9,364 bases of DNA, taken from JABZIP01 sp052173355. GTDB taxonomy: Bacteria > Bacillota > Clostridia > Peptostreptococcales > Anaerovoracaceae. The position numbers and the translations under genes were made by a program. Location of the stretch: NCBI GenBank assembly GCA_052173355.1, contig JBQMYS010000050.1:1-9364 (forward strand). Reading direction: 5' to 3'. Each line of letters opens with the position of its first letter. Within the stretch, counting starts at the first letter, position 1. The notes beneath the pieces are model-generated. The model worked only from the letters and a program-made list of their open reading frames with translations. It made no database searches and was not told the DNA's origin. Positions 1 to 7,344 of the stretch are shown here, piece by piece.

Positions 1-1
1 C

Positions 2-202
2 TTGAGAATTAACCCGGCATTGAAAGCAGATGCAGAAAATATTTTATCAAAAATTGGTATTCCTATGTCTACGGCAGTTGATATGTTTTTAAATCGGGTA
101 GTCTTGGTAGGAGGAATACTATTTTCAGTTATACTACCGATGCCGCCAATGGATATTGATTCATCAAGAATGACGGAAAATCATATTTCATATAAAATCT
201 AA
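2..202 (+). CDS. RelB/DinJ-family antitoxin, 5'-partial, possibly degenerate
   Basis: The visible 66 residues resemble the N-terminal ribbon-helix-helix part of RelB/DinJ antitoxins, which bind DNA as dimers and neutralise a RelE/YafQ-type toxin. The family signature is seen as RINPALKADAENILSKIGI, then PMSTAVDMFLNRVV and GGILFSV. The reading frame is open at the left edge, so the real start is probably outside the window; the TTG at base 2 is unlikely to be the start because the family has a few residues before the R-(I/M)-(N/D) motif. After GGILF only about 25 residues remain before the TAA at 200-202, shorter than usual for the toxin-binding tail. The usual GGIPF proline is Leu here. No toxin gene follows; gyrB is next. 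It could be an orphan or decaying antitoxin. The family call is fairly firm, function is doubtful. Confidence 0.7.
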   Translation: MRINPALKADAENILSKIGIPMSTAVDMFLNRVVLVGGILFSVILPMPPMDIDSSRMTENHISYKI

Positions 203-211
203 GCTATGAAC

Positions 212-240
212 TTGAAAAAAAGCACATTTTGATGTAGAAT
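212..240 (+). promoter_or_regulatory. Predicted sigma-A-type promoter for gyrB operon
   Basis: A TTGAAA box at 212-217 and a TAGAAT box at 235-240 are separated by exactly 17 bases, close to the housekeeping consensus TTGACA-N17-TATAAT. Transcription would start near 246-248, leaving a leader of about 25 bases before the gyrB start. It lies in the only sizeable gap on the plus strand (203-272), just after the antitoxin stop codon. This is read by eye only. No other promoter of this quality was noticed in the short gaps farther down the gene cluster. Confidence 0.65.
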
Positions 241-260
241 TATCATATATAACATTATGT

Positions 261-265
261 AGGAG
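261..265 (+). promoter_or_regulatory. Shine-Dalgarno site deciding the TTG start of gyrB
   Basis: AGGAG lies 7 bases before the TTG at 273-275, ideal spacing. It decides the start, since the first ATG in frame is 30 codons further in, past conserved GyrB sequence. Confidence 0.85.
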
Positions 266-272
266 AAATAAT

Positions 273-2207
273 TTGAGTACAGAGTTAACAAATAATCAAA
301 ATTATGGAGCAGAACAAATACAGGTGCTTGAAGGTCTTGAAGCCGTAAGGAAAAGACCGGGAATGTATATCGGCAGCACAAGTAGCAGGGGGTTACATCA
401 TCTGGTGTACGAAGTTGTTGATAACAGTATAGACGAGGCGCTTGCAGGGTTCTGTAAGAATATATCAATTACAATAAATGCAGACAATTCAATAACAGTT
501 GAAGATGACGGACGAGGTATGCCTGTGGATATGCATCCTAAAATGAATATACCTGCGGTTGAGGTGATTCATACCGTTCTTCATGCCGGCGGAAAATTCG
601 GTGGTGGTGGATATAAAGTATCAGGTGGACTTCATGGAGTTGGAGCATCTGTAGTTAATGCGCTTTCTGTTAAAATGGAAGTAGAAATAAAAAGAGACGG
701 CAAAATTTACAAACAGACGTATAGCAAAGGGAAAACCACATCTTCGCTTACAGTAATCGGGGATTCAATTTCTACAGGATCAAAGACCAGCTTTTGGCCT
801 GATGCTGACATTTTTGACGAAACAGTTTTTGACTACGCAACACTGGAACATCGCCTTAGAGAAATGGCTTTTTTGAACAAAGGTATAAAAATAACACTTG
901 AAGATAAGCGTGAAGGAATAGAGAAGAAAGAAGTTTTTCATTATGAAGGCGGGTTGAAGGAGTTTGTTGCGCATCAAAATAAAAATAAAGAGGCAATTCA
1001 TCCCGAGATAATTTATTTTGAGGTTGAGTTTGTAAAAAATAACGTTGAGATAGAAGTGGCAATGCAGTATACTGACAGGTATAATGAGCTTGTTCTTTCG
1101 TATGCAAATAACATAAATACCACAGAGGGCGGAACACATATGGTGGGTTTTAAATCCGCTCTTACTCGTGTAATAAATGATTATGCGAAGAAAAATAAAC
1201 TAATCAAGGAAAATGAGCCGTCGCTTACAGGCGAAGACGTTAGAGAAGGTCTTACCGCAATTATCTCTGTAAAGCTTTCAGAACCGCAATTTGAAGGTCA
1301 GACCAAGACAAAACTTGGAAACAGCGAGATGCGCGGATATGTAGAAACGGTAACTAATGATAATCTTACAGCATTTTTGGAAGAAAACCCTTCTTCTGCA
1401 AGAATTATAATAGATAAGTGTCTTCGTGCCGCAAGAGCTAGAGAAGCTGCGAGAAAAGCAAGAGATTTAACAAGAAGAAAAAGCGTTCTGGACGGATTTT
1501 CATTACCGGGAAAACTTGCCGATTGTTCTGAAAAAGATCCGAAGATTTCTGAAATATTTTTAGTCGAGGGAGATTCCGCAGGGGGAAGTGCAAAATCAGG
1601 TAGAGATAGGAAACGGCAAGCGATTCTTCCACTTAGAGGTAAGATCTTGAATGTTGAAAAGGCGAGGCTTGACAAGATATTAAATTCGGAAGAAATAAAA
1701 AATATGATTACGGCATTCGGATGTGGAATCGGGGATGATTTTAATATTGAAAAACTTAGGTATCACAAGATAATCATCATGACGGATGCCGATGTTGACG
1801 GTGCGCATATCAGGACACTGCTTTTGACTTTCTTTTATAGGTATATGACTCCGTTAATTGAATGTGGTTATGTTTACGCGGCGCAACCTCCACTATTTAG
1901 GACAAAACGCGGAAAAGAGGAGTATTATACTTACAGCGAAAAGGAGCAGGAAAAGTTAATGGCTTCTTTGAATGAAAAGACTCCGAATGCTAAGTGGGAA
2001 ATACAGCGTTACAAGGGTCTCGGAGAGATGGACGATGACCAGCTTTGGGAAACAACAATGGACTATAAGACAAGGACTTTGATACAAATAACACTTGAGG
2101 ATTCGGCTGTGGCAGATGAAATATTTACTACGCTTATGGGTGACAAAGTACCGCCCAGACGAAAATTTATAGAGGAGAATGCGAGATACGCAAATCTTGA
2201 TATTTAA
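273..2207 (+). CDS. gyrB: DNA gyrase subunit B
   Basis: This is the ATPase and TOPRIM subunit of DNA gyrase, the type IIA topoisomerase that introduces negative supercoils as GyrA2GyrB2. At 644 residues it has the normal Gram-positive length, without the insert of enterobacterial GyrB. The GHKL ATPase part shows EVVDNSIDEA (Glu47, Asn51), DDGRG (78-82) and the GGLHGVG lid motif (118-124). The transducer domain follows to about residue 400. The TOPRIM domain has EGDSAGG (Glu432) and the metal-binding DADVD (Asp505, 507, 509). The C-terminal YKGLGEM (580-586) is also standard. The start is TTG, supported by an AGGAG 7 bases upstream and by N-terminal YGAEQIQVLEGLEAVRKRPG at the expected place. 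Pairing with a GyrA that carries a GyrA box argues for gyrase and against ParE. A Ser (170) stands where E. coli has Thr165 next to the nucleotide pocket. Confidence 0.98.
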   Translation: MSTELTNNQNYGAEQIQVLEGLEAVRKRPGMYIGSTSSRGLHHLVYEVVDNSIDEALAGFCKNISITINADNSITVEDDGRGMPVDMHPKMNIPAVEVIHTVLHAGGKFGGGGYKVSGGLHGVGASVVNALSVKMEVEIKRDGKIYKQTYSKGKTTSSLTVIGDSISTGSKTSFWPDADIFDETVFDYATLEHRLREMAFLNKGIKITLEDKREGIEKKEVFHYEGGLKEFVAHQNKNKEAIHPEIIYFEVEFVKNNVEIEVAMQYTDRYNELVLSYANNINTTEGGTHMVGFKSALTRVINDYAKKNKLIKENEPSLTGEDVREGLTAIISVKLSEPQFEGQTKTKLGNSEMRGYVETVTNDNLTAFLEENPSSARIIIDKCLRAARAREAARKARDLTRRKSVLDGFSLPGKLADCSEKDPKISEIFLVEGDSAGGSAKSGRDRKRQAILPLRGKILNVEKARLDKILNSEEIKNMITAFGCGIGDDFNIEKLRYHKIIIMTDADVDGAHIRTLLLTFFYRYMTPLIECGYVYAAQPPLFRTKRGKEEYYTYSEKEQEKLMASLNEKTPNAKWEIQRYKGLGEMDDDQLWETTMDYKTRTLIQITLEDSAVADEIFTTLMGDKVPPRRKFIEENARYANLDI

Positions 2208-2212
2208 ACGAT

Positions 2213-4678
2213 ATGAACGATAACGAAAAACAGATAAATATGTTAGAAGATATGAAGCTGATTCAACATGAAATACACGATGAAATGAAAAATTCATATA
2301 TAGATTATTCTATGAGTGTAATTGTTGGCAGAGCGCTTCCGGATGTTCGTGACGGACTCAAACCTGTTCATAGACGTATACTTTATGGAATGGGTATTTT
2401 GGGAGTAACGCCGGATAAACCTCATAAGAAATCGGCAAAGATAGTCGGAGATGTAATGGGAAAATTCCATCCTCATGGAGATTCTTCTATCTATGATGCG
2501 CTTGTTAGATTGGCTCAAGATTTTTCAATTAGATACCCGCTGGTCGATGGTCATGGAAATTTCGGCTCTGTTGATGGAGACGGCGCTGCGGCAATGCGTT
2601 ATACTGAATCGAGAATGACGCATCTTTCCATGCAGATGCTTAGAGATATTGACAAGCAAACTGTAGATTTCGTTCCAAATTTTGATGAAGAAGAAGTTGA
2701 GCCGGTTGTCCTACCTGCGCGCTATCCAAATTTGCTTGTGAACGGTTCAAACGGTATAGCGGTAGGAATGGCAACTTCTATACCTCCTCACAATTTGAGA
2801 GAAGTAATAGATGCAACTATTTATATGATTGATAATGATGATGCGGATGTTGAAGATTTGATAAAAATTGTGAAAGCACCGGATTTTCCAACAGGCGCTA
2901 TAATACTTGGAAAAAACGCTGCAAAGGAAGCATATCGCAAGGGTCAAGGCAAGGTAATAGTTCGCGCGAAAACGGAAATAGAAGAAACATCTAAAGGAAA
3001 GCAGCAGATTGTTGTTACGGAGATTCCGTATCAGGTCAACAAATCCAGACTTATCGAAAAAATTGCAGAACTTGTGAAAGACAAGAGGATTGACGGAATA
3101 TCGTTTATTCGCGATGAATCTTCACGCAGAGGCGGTATGCGCATAGTAATAGAATTGAAAAAAGATGCAAATGCGCAGATTACTTTAAATAGACTTTTTA
3201 AGCATACTCAGCTTCAAGAAAGTTACAGCATGATAATGATTGCGCTTGTAAAGGGTGAACCGAAAATATTGTCGCTTTATGATATTTTAAACGAGTATTT
3301 GAAGCATCAAAAAGAAGTTGTAACAAGAAGAACTATCTTTGATAAAAATAAAGCACAAGCAAGAGCACACATTCTTGAAGGGCTCAGGATAGCACTTGAC
3401 AATATTGATGAGATAATAAAAATAATTCGTTCAAGTTATAGTGATGCTAAGGGTAAATTGATTGAAAGATTTGGACTTTCGGATATTCAGGCACAGGCAA
3501 TACTGGAAATGCAGCTAAGAAGACTTCAAGGTCTTGAGCGTGAGAAAATTGAAGAAGAATATGCGCACTTAATTGAGATGATAGCTTATTATAACAGCTT
3601 GCTTGAAGATGAAAGAAAGCTAATGGGTGTAATTAAAGATGAACTTATTGAAATTCGAGATAAATATTCTGATGCGAGACGTACTAAAATAGTTGCAGAT
3701 GATTCTGAAATTGACGAAGAGGACTTAATAGCAGAGGAAAATGTTGCTATCACTTTGACACATCTTGGATATTTAAAGAGAATGCCGTCGGATACATATA
3801 AAACGCAAAAACGTGGAGGAAAAGGCATAACCGGGCTAACAACTCGTGAAAATGATTTTGTTAAAAATTTGATTATGACTTCTACTCATGATACGTTGAT
3901 GTTTTTTACGAATTTAGGTAAGGCCCATAAACTCAAAGCTTACGAGATTCCTGAGGGCGGGCGAACTGCCAAAGGGACACCTGCGGTAAATTTCCTTAGT
4001 TTGCTTCAAAAAGAGAGAATTACAGCAGTAATTCCAATACAAGAATTTTCTGAAGATAAATATCTTATAGGGGTTACAAAAAGCGGAACTATCAAAAAAA
4101 CACCGTTATCTCAGTATGATGTAAATAGAAAAGGCGGAATAGTTGCAATAAACCTAAAAGAAGATGATGAACTTATAGGAATACAGGAAACTACCGGTAA
4201 TAATAATGTTATAATCGTTACAAAGCAAGGAAAGTGTATATGCTTTTCTGAAGAAGAAGTGCGCAGCATGGGAAGACAGGCTGCGGGAGTCAGAGCAATT
4301 AAATTGGAAGATGGCGACGAAGTTGTTTCTATGGAACTTGTAAAAGAAAATCAAGAATTGTTCGTTGTTACAGAAAAAGGATACGGCAAGCGAACTTCTG
4401 TAGATGAATACAAGATGCAAACACGTGGTGGCAAAGGTCTGCTTACTTACGATAAAACAAAGTTTAAAAAAACCGGAGAGCTTGTAGGCGCGATGGTTGT
4501 CAATGATGAAGATGAAATAATGCTCATAAATTCTGATGGAATTATTATAAGGATAAGGGCGGCAGAAGTTTCAAGACTTGGAAGGAGTACACAGGGAGTT
4601 CGCATTATGAAAGTAGAAGATGATGTGAACATAATATCATTGGCGAAGGTTATCAGTGAGGAGGACAGCGAGGAGTAG
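2213..4678 (+). CDS. gyrA: DNA gyrase subunit A
   Basis: This is the DNA cleavage and wrapping subunit of gyrase. The breakage-reunion domain starts with SYIDYSMSVIVGRALPDVRDG (from about residue 28), and the catalytic tyrosine is Tyr130 in AAMRYTE. The quinolone-resistance region reads HPHGDSSIYD with Ser91 and Asp95, the residues equivalent to E. coli Ser83 and Asp87, so it looks wild type. A coiled-coil arm spans roughly 360-490. The C-terminal beta-pinwheel begins near 508 and carries the GyrA box QKRGGKG at 532-538, which separates GyrA from ParC, plus a second QTRGGKG at 736-742, common in Firmicutes. The length of 821 is normal and the tail is acidic. The ATG lies 5 bases after the gyrB stop and has no clear Shine-Dalgarno, so translation is probably coupled to gyrB. 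Met10 and Met14 are weaker alternative starts. Confidence 0.98.
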   Translation: MNDNEKQINMLEDMKLIQHEIHDEMKNSYIDYSMSVIVGRALPDVRDGLKPVHRRILYGMGILGVTPDKPHKKSAKIVGDVMGKFHPHGDSSIYDALVRLAQDFSIRYPLVDGHGNFGSVDGDGAAAMRYTESRMTHLSMQMLRDIDKQTVDFVPNFDEEEVEPVVLPARYPNLLVNGSNGIAVGMATSIPPHNLREVIDATIYMIDNDDADVEDLIKIVKAPDFPTGAIILGKNAAKEAYRKGQGKVIVRAKTEIEETSKGKQQIVVTEIPYQVNKSRLIEKIAELVKDKRIDGISFIRDESSRRGGMRIVIELKKDANAQITLNRLFKHTQLQESYSMIMIALVKGEPKILSLYDILNEYLKHQKEVVTRRTIFDKNKAQARAHILEGLRIALDNIDEIIKIIRSSYSDAKGKLIERFGLSDIQAQAILEMQLRRLQGLEREKIEEEYAHLIEMIAYYNSLLEDERKLMGVIKDELIEIRDKYSDARRTKIVADDSEIDEEDLIAEENVAITLTHLGYLKRMPSDTYKTQKRGGKGITGLTTRENDFVKNLIMTSTHDTLMFFTNLGKAHKLKAYEIPEGGRTAKGTPAVNFLSLLQKERITAVIPIQEFSEDKYLIGVTKSGTIKKTPLSQYDVNRKGGIVAINLKEDDELIGIQETTGNNNVIIVTKQGKCICFSEEEVRSMGRQAAGVRAIKLEDGDEVVSMELVKENQELFVVTEKGYGKRTSVDEYKMQTRGGKGLLTYDKTKFKKTGELVGAMVVNDEDEIMLINSDGIIIRIRAAEVSRLGRSTQGVRIMKVEDDVNIISLAKVISEEDSEE

Positions 4679-4692
4679 ACACCACTGTACTA

Positions 4693-4698
4693 GGGTGA
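4693..4698 (+). promoter_or_regulatory. Off-centre Shine-Dalgarno site of the sigma factor gene
   Basis: GGGTGA ends 4 bases before the ATG at 4703. It pairs with the GGUGA part of the GGAGGUGAU complement to the 16S rRNA end, so the short distance still puts the pairing in the right place. A stronger GAGGAGG at 4657-4663 lies inside the end of gyrA, about 40 bases from this start, too far to serve it. Confidence 0.5.
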
Positions 4699-4702
4699 AG
4701 AT

Positions 4703-5434
4703 ATGGTAAAATTGGAAGATTTTAAAAAATACAAAGAAAGTAAAAACATTGAAGATAGAAATGAAATTGTTGAAGCCTATTTGTATATGGTAGAAATTCT
4801 GATAAGAAAATACCTGAACAAAGGAGTAGAATACGAAGATTTGTATCAAGTTGGGGCACTTGCGCTTGTTGCTGCAGTTGATAGATTTGATCCTGAAAAG
4901 GGTTATGAGTTTTCGAGTTTTGCTACGCCTACTATTCTTGGAGAAATCAAAAAACATTTTCGTGATAAAGAATGGAGCATGAAAGTGCCAAGACGAGTTA
5001 AGGAATTGAGTCTTAAGATTCCACCAACAAAAGATTATCTTACAGAAAAATTAGGGAGAACTGCAACGATTGAAGAAATTGCAGAGCAACTTGGAATTAC
5101 AGAAGATGAGGTAATTGAAGCTATCGAAAGCGGTAAGGCGTATGCGACATATTCTTTAAATCAAACCTTAGATGAGGAAACAGAAGGTGTAACTTCATTT
5201 GAAAAATTTGCTTCGGTTGAGGAAAAAGGCTATTCGAGCGTTGAAGATTTTGAAATAATCAGAAACGTGTATCATCTATTAAAGGAAAAAGAAAAAAAGG
5301 TATTTTTGATGCGATATATCGATAATAAAACTCAAGCGGAAGTTGCAGAAAATTTGGGAGTTTCCCAGATGACCGTATCCAGAGCGGAAAAAAATATCAG
5401 AAAGAAATTTCGAGATGAATTGGAGAAAAAATAA
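4703..5434 (+). CDS. RNA polymerase sigma factor, SigB/SigF/SigG group
   Basis: This is a group 3 sigma-70 factor that would direct RNA polymerase to a special promoter set. Region 2 is clear: YEDLYQVGALALVAAVDRFD (44-63) is the core-binding part, and FSSFATPTILGEIKKHFRDK (70-89) followed by VPRRVKEL (95-102) is the promoter -10 reading part, typical of Bacillus SigB, SigF and SigG. Region 3 spans about 106-150. Region 4 ends in a helix-turn-helix, TQAEVAENLGVSQMTVSRAE (210-229). At 243 residues it is slightly shorter than Bacillus SigB or SigF. In Bacillus these factors sit beside anti-sigma (RsbW/SpoIIAB) and anti-anti-sigma genes; here the neighbours are gyrA, 24 bases upstream, and trpS, 3 bases downstream, and no such partner is in the window. 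Whether it serves stress or sporulation cannot be told from the sequence. Confidence 0.93.
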   Translation: MVKLEDFKKYKESKNIEDRNEIVEAYLYMVEILIRKYLNKGVEYEDLYQVGALALVAAVDRFDPEKGYEFSSFATPTILGEIKKHFRDKEWSMKVPRRVKELSLKIPPTKDYLTEKLGRTATIEEIAEQLGITEDEVIEAIESGKAYATYSLNQTLDEETEGVTSFEKFASVEEKGYSSVEDFEIIRNVYHLLKEKEKKVFLMRYIDNKTQAEVAENLGVSQMTVSRAEKNIRKKFRDELEKK

Positions 5435-5437
5435 AAA

Positions 5438-6418
5438 ATGGGACGAGTTTTTTCAGGCGTTCAGCCTACCGGGAATATACATTTAGGGAACTATTTAGGT
5501 GCGCTTAAGCAGTTTGTAAAGTTTCAAGAGAACGATGATTGTATTTATTGTATAGTGGATTTACATTCTATAACTGTACCGCAAGATCCGAAAGCATTGA
5601 AAAAACATATACTTGATGTGGCGGCACTTTATTTTGCGATTGGCGTTGACCCTAAAAAATCAACGGTATTTGTGCAATCTGATGTTTCCGGTCACGCTGA
5701 ATTATCGTGGATATTAACTTGTAATTCATATACAGGCGAACTATCACGAATGACTCAATTTAAAGATAAAAACAGGGGCAGAGAATCTGCACCGACCGGA
5801 CTTTTTACTTATCCTATTCTAATGGCGGCGGATATACTTTTATATGATACCGATATAGTGCCGGTAGGAAATGATCAAAAACAGCATATCGAGATTTGTA
5901 GAGATATAGCGATTCGTGTTAATAACAGATATGAAGGAACTTTTGTAGTTCCAGAGGGAAGTTTTTTGAAAGCGGGAGCAAGAGTCATGTCACTTGATGA
6001 TCCGACGAAAAAAATGAGTAAAAGTGCTGAAAATCCACTTAGCCGAATTTCACTTTTAGACGAACCTGATACAATTAAAAAAGCAATCATGAAAGCTACT
6101 ACCGATTCTGAAGGAAGTGTGCGTTTTGATATAGAAAACAAACCGGGAATTAGCAATTTGCTTAGTATATATAGTGCGATTTCAGGAAAAAGTATTGAAC
6201 AGCTTGAAAAAAATTATGAGGGTCAGGGCTATGGAACTTTTAAGAAAGATTTGGTTGAAGTGACGGTTGATGCGTTACGTCCTATACGTGAAAATTTTGA
6301 GCAAATCAGATATACTGAGCAGTTAGTGAAAGATTTAAAAGCAGGTGCCGAGGTGGCGAATATAATTGCAGAGAAAACTTTGGCAAGAGTAAAAGATAAG
6401 TTTGGATTAGGACTTTAA
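5438..6418 (+). CDS. trpS: Tryptophanyl-tRNA synthetase
   Basis: This cytoplasmic class I synthetase joins tryptophan to tRNA-Trp using ATP. The 326-residue length matches bacterial TrpS. The HIGH-type signature is GNIHLGN (12-18) after SGVQPT, and the KMSKS loop is at 192-196. Asp132 in MAADILLYDTD matches the tryptophan-binding aspartate of the Geobacillus enzyme. The GNDQKQH segment (144-150) is also typical. The ATG is only 3 bases after the sigma factor stop. The nearest ribosome site, GGAG at 5422-5425, lies inside the end of the upstream gene, 12 bases from the start, so coupled translation is likely. There is no room for a T-box leader, a common control of trpS in Firmicutes, so tryptophan-sensing control at this site looks absent. 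Confidence 0.97.
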   Translation: MGRVFSGVQPTGNIHLGNYLGALKQFVKFQENDDCIYCIVDLHSITVPQDPKALKKHILDVAALYFAIGVDPKKSTVFVQSDVSGHAELSWILTCNSYTGELSRMTQFKDKNRGRESAPTGLFTYPILMAADILLYDTDIVPVGNDQKQHIEICRDIAIRVNNRYEGTFVVPEGSFLKAGARVMSLDDPTKKMSKSAENPLSRISLLDEPDTIKKAIMKATTDSEGSVRFDIENKPGISNLLSIYSAISGKSIEQLEKNYEGQGYGTFKKDLVEVTVDALRPIRENFEQIRYTEQLVKDLKAGAEVANIIAEKTLARVKDKFGLGL

Positions 6419-6438
6419 TTAAATAGGAGAAATTCAAA

Positions 6439-7308
6439 ATGCTCAATGGAAGTGCTGATTTAAAGCAGATGATAAAAGACTATTCAATTATAACACTTGG
6501 GCTCTTTGTAGTCGCATTTGGTGTTTATTTTTTTAAACTGCCCAACAATTTTTCAACAGGTGGAGTTAGCGGTATTTCGATAATAGTTTCCGGTCTTACA
6601 AATATTCCCAAGCCAACACTTATGATAGCTATAAATATGCTTATGTTACTTTTGGGTTTTGTATTTCTTGGAATTTCGTTTGGCGTTAGAACGCTTTACG
6701 GATCACTTACGTTTTCAGCGTTTATAAAATTATTTACCATTATTTATCCTATGGATAAACCTTTTACTTCCGAGCCGTTACTTGAAATGATGTTTGCAGT
6801 TTTGCTGCCTGCTTTAGGCTCTGCAATACTTTTTAATTATTCTGCAAGTAGCGGAGGAACGGATATACTCGCACTTATAATAAAAAAATACACACCTTTG
6901 GATGTTGGCAAAGCACTTTTTGCAGCAGACGGTTTGATAGCATTATCAAGTCTTTTTATATTTGGTGTAGAAACGGGTTTATTTTCGATATTTGGATTAT
7001 TTGCAAAGGCAGTATTTGTAGACAATATTACAGAAAGTCTTAATACTAAAAAATGTTTTACAATTATAACCGAAAATCCGGATGAAATAAGCAGCTATAT
7101 ACATGAGATAATAGATAGAGGTGTTACTCGCTATGAATGCGTAGGAACATACGATTTAAAACCTCGCAGTGTCTTAATTTCAGTCGTGAACAGGTATCAG
7201 GCAAAGCAACTTCAACAATTTATTAGAAAGGTAGATAAGCGTGCATTTGTAATAATTACCAATAGTAGCAACATAATTGGAAAAGGATTTAGAACTCCTG
7301 CGGTTTAG
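6439..7308 (+). CDS. YitT-family membrane protein (DUF161 plus DUF2179)
   Basis: This is a 289-residue integral membrane protein of the YitT family, common in Firmicutes and of unsettled function. Hydrophobic segments lie at about 15-33, 43-53, 61-80, 86-103, 114-134, 157-176 and 180-196. The two halves of the membrane part carry the paired motifs STGGVSGI (39-46) and SSGGTDIL (137-144). A soluble DUF2179 domain follows (about 206-284) with ITENPDEISSYIHE and a GVTRYECVGTYDLKPRSVL-type strand region, thought in the family to be a regulatory or ligand-binding part. The ATG has AGGAGA 8 bases upstream and lies 20 bases after trpS, consistent with the same operon. The family assignment is firm; substrate and role are unknown. 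Confidence 0.92.
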   Translation: MLNGSADLKQMIKDYSIITLGLFVVAFGVYFFKLPNNFSTGGVSGISIIVSGLTNIPKPTLMIAINMLMLLLGFVFLGISFGVRTLYGSLTFSAFIKLFTIIYPMDKPFTSEPLLEMMFAVLLPALGSAILFNYSASSGGTDILALIIKKYTPLDVGKALFAADGLIALSSLFIFGVETGLFSIFGLFAKAVFVDNITESLNTKKCFTIITENPDEISSYIHEIIDRGVTRYECVGTYDLKPRSVLISVVNRYQAKQLQQFIRKVDKRAFVIITNSSNIIGKGFRTPAV

Positions 7309-7344
7309 TAATGGTAGCGGATATTGTTGTGGAAGGAATGAATA

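Noticed and set aside
1298..1675. Minus-strand open frame of 125 codons inside gyrB
   Set aside because: It is antisense to the conserved TOPRIM region of gyrB and shows no recognisable protein features.
2483..2497. Possible fluoroquinolone-resistance change in GyrA
   Set aside because: The key residues Ser91 and Asp95 are the wild-type kind, and the Ser at 92 in place of Ala84 is a common natural variant.
4418..4438. Second Q-x-R-G-G-K-G motif in GyrA as an unusual duplication
   Set aside because: A similar motif in a later pinwheel blade is usual in Firmicutes GyrA.
4657..4663. Strong GAGGAGG word as a ribosome site for an extra gene
   Set aside because: It lies within the end of gyrA and no start codon with a sensible frame follows at the right distance.
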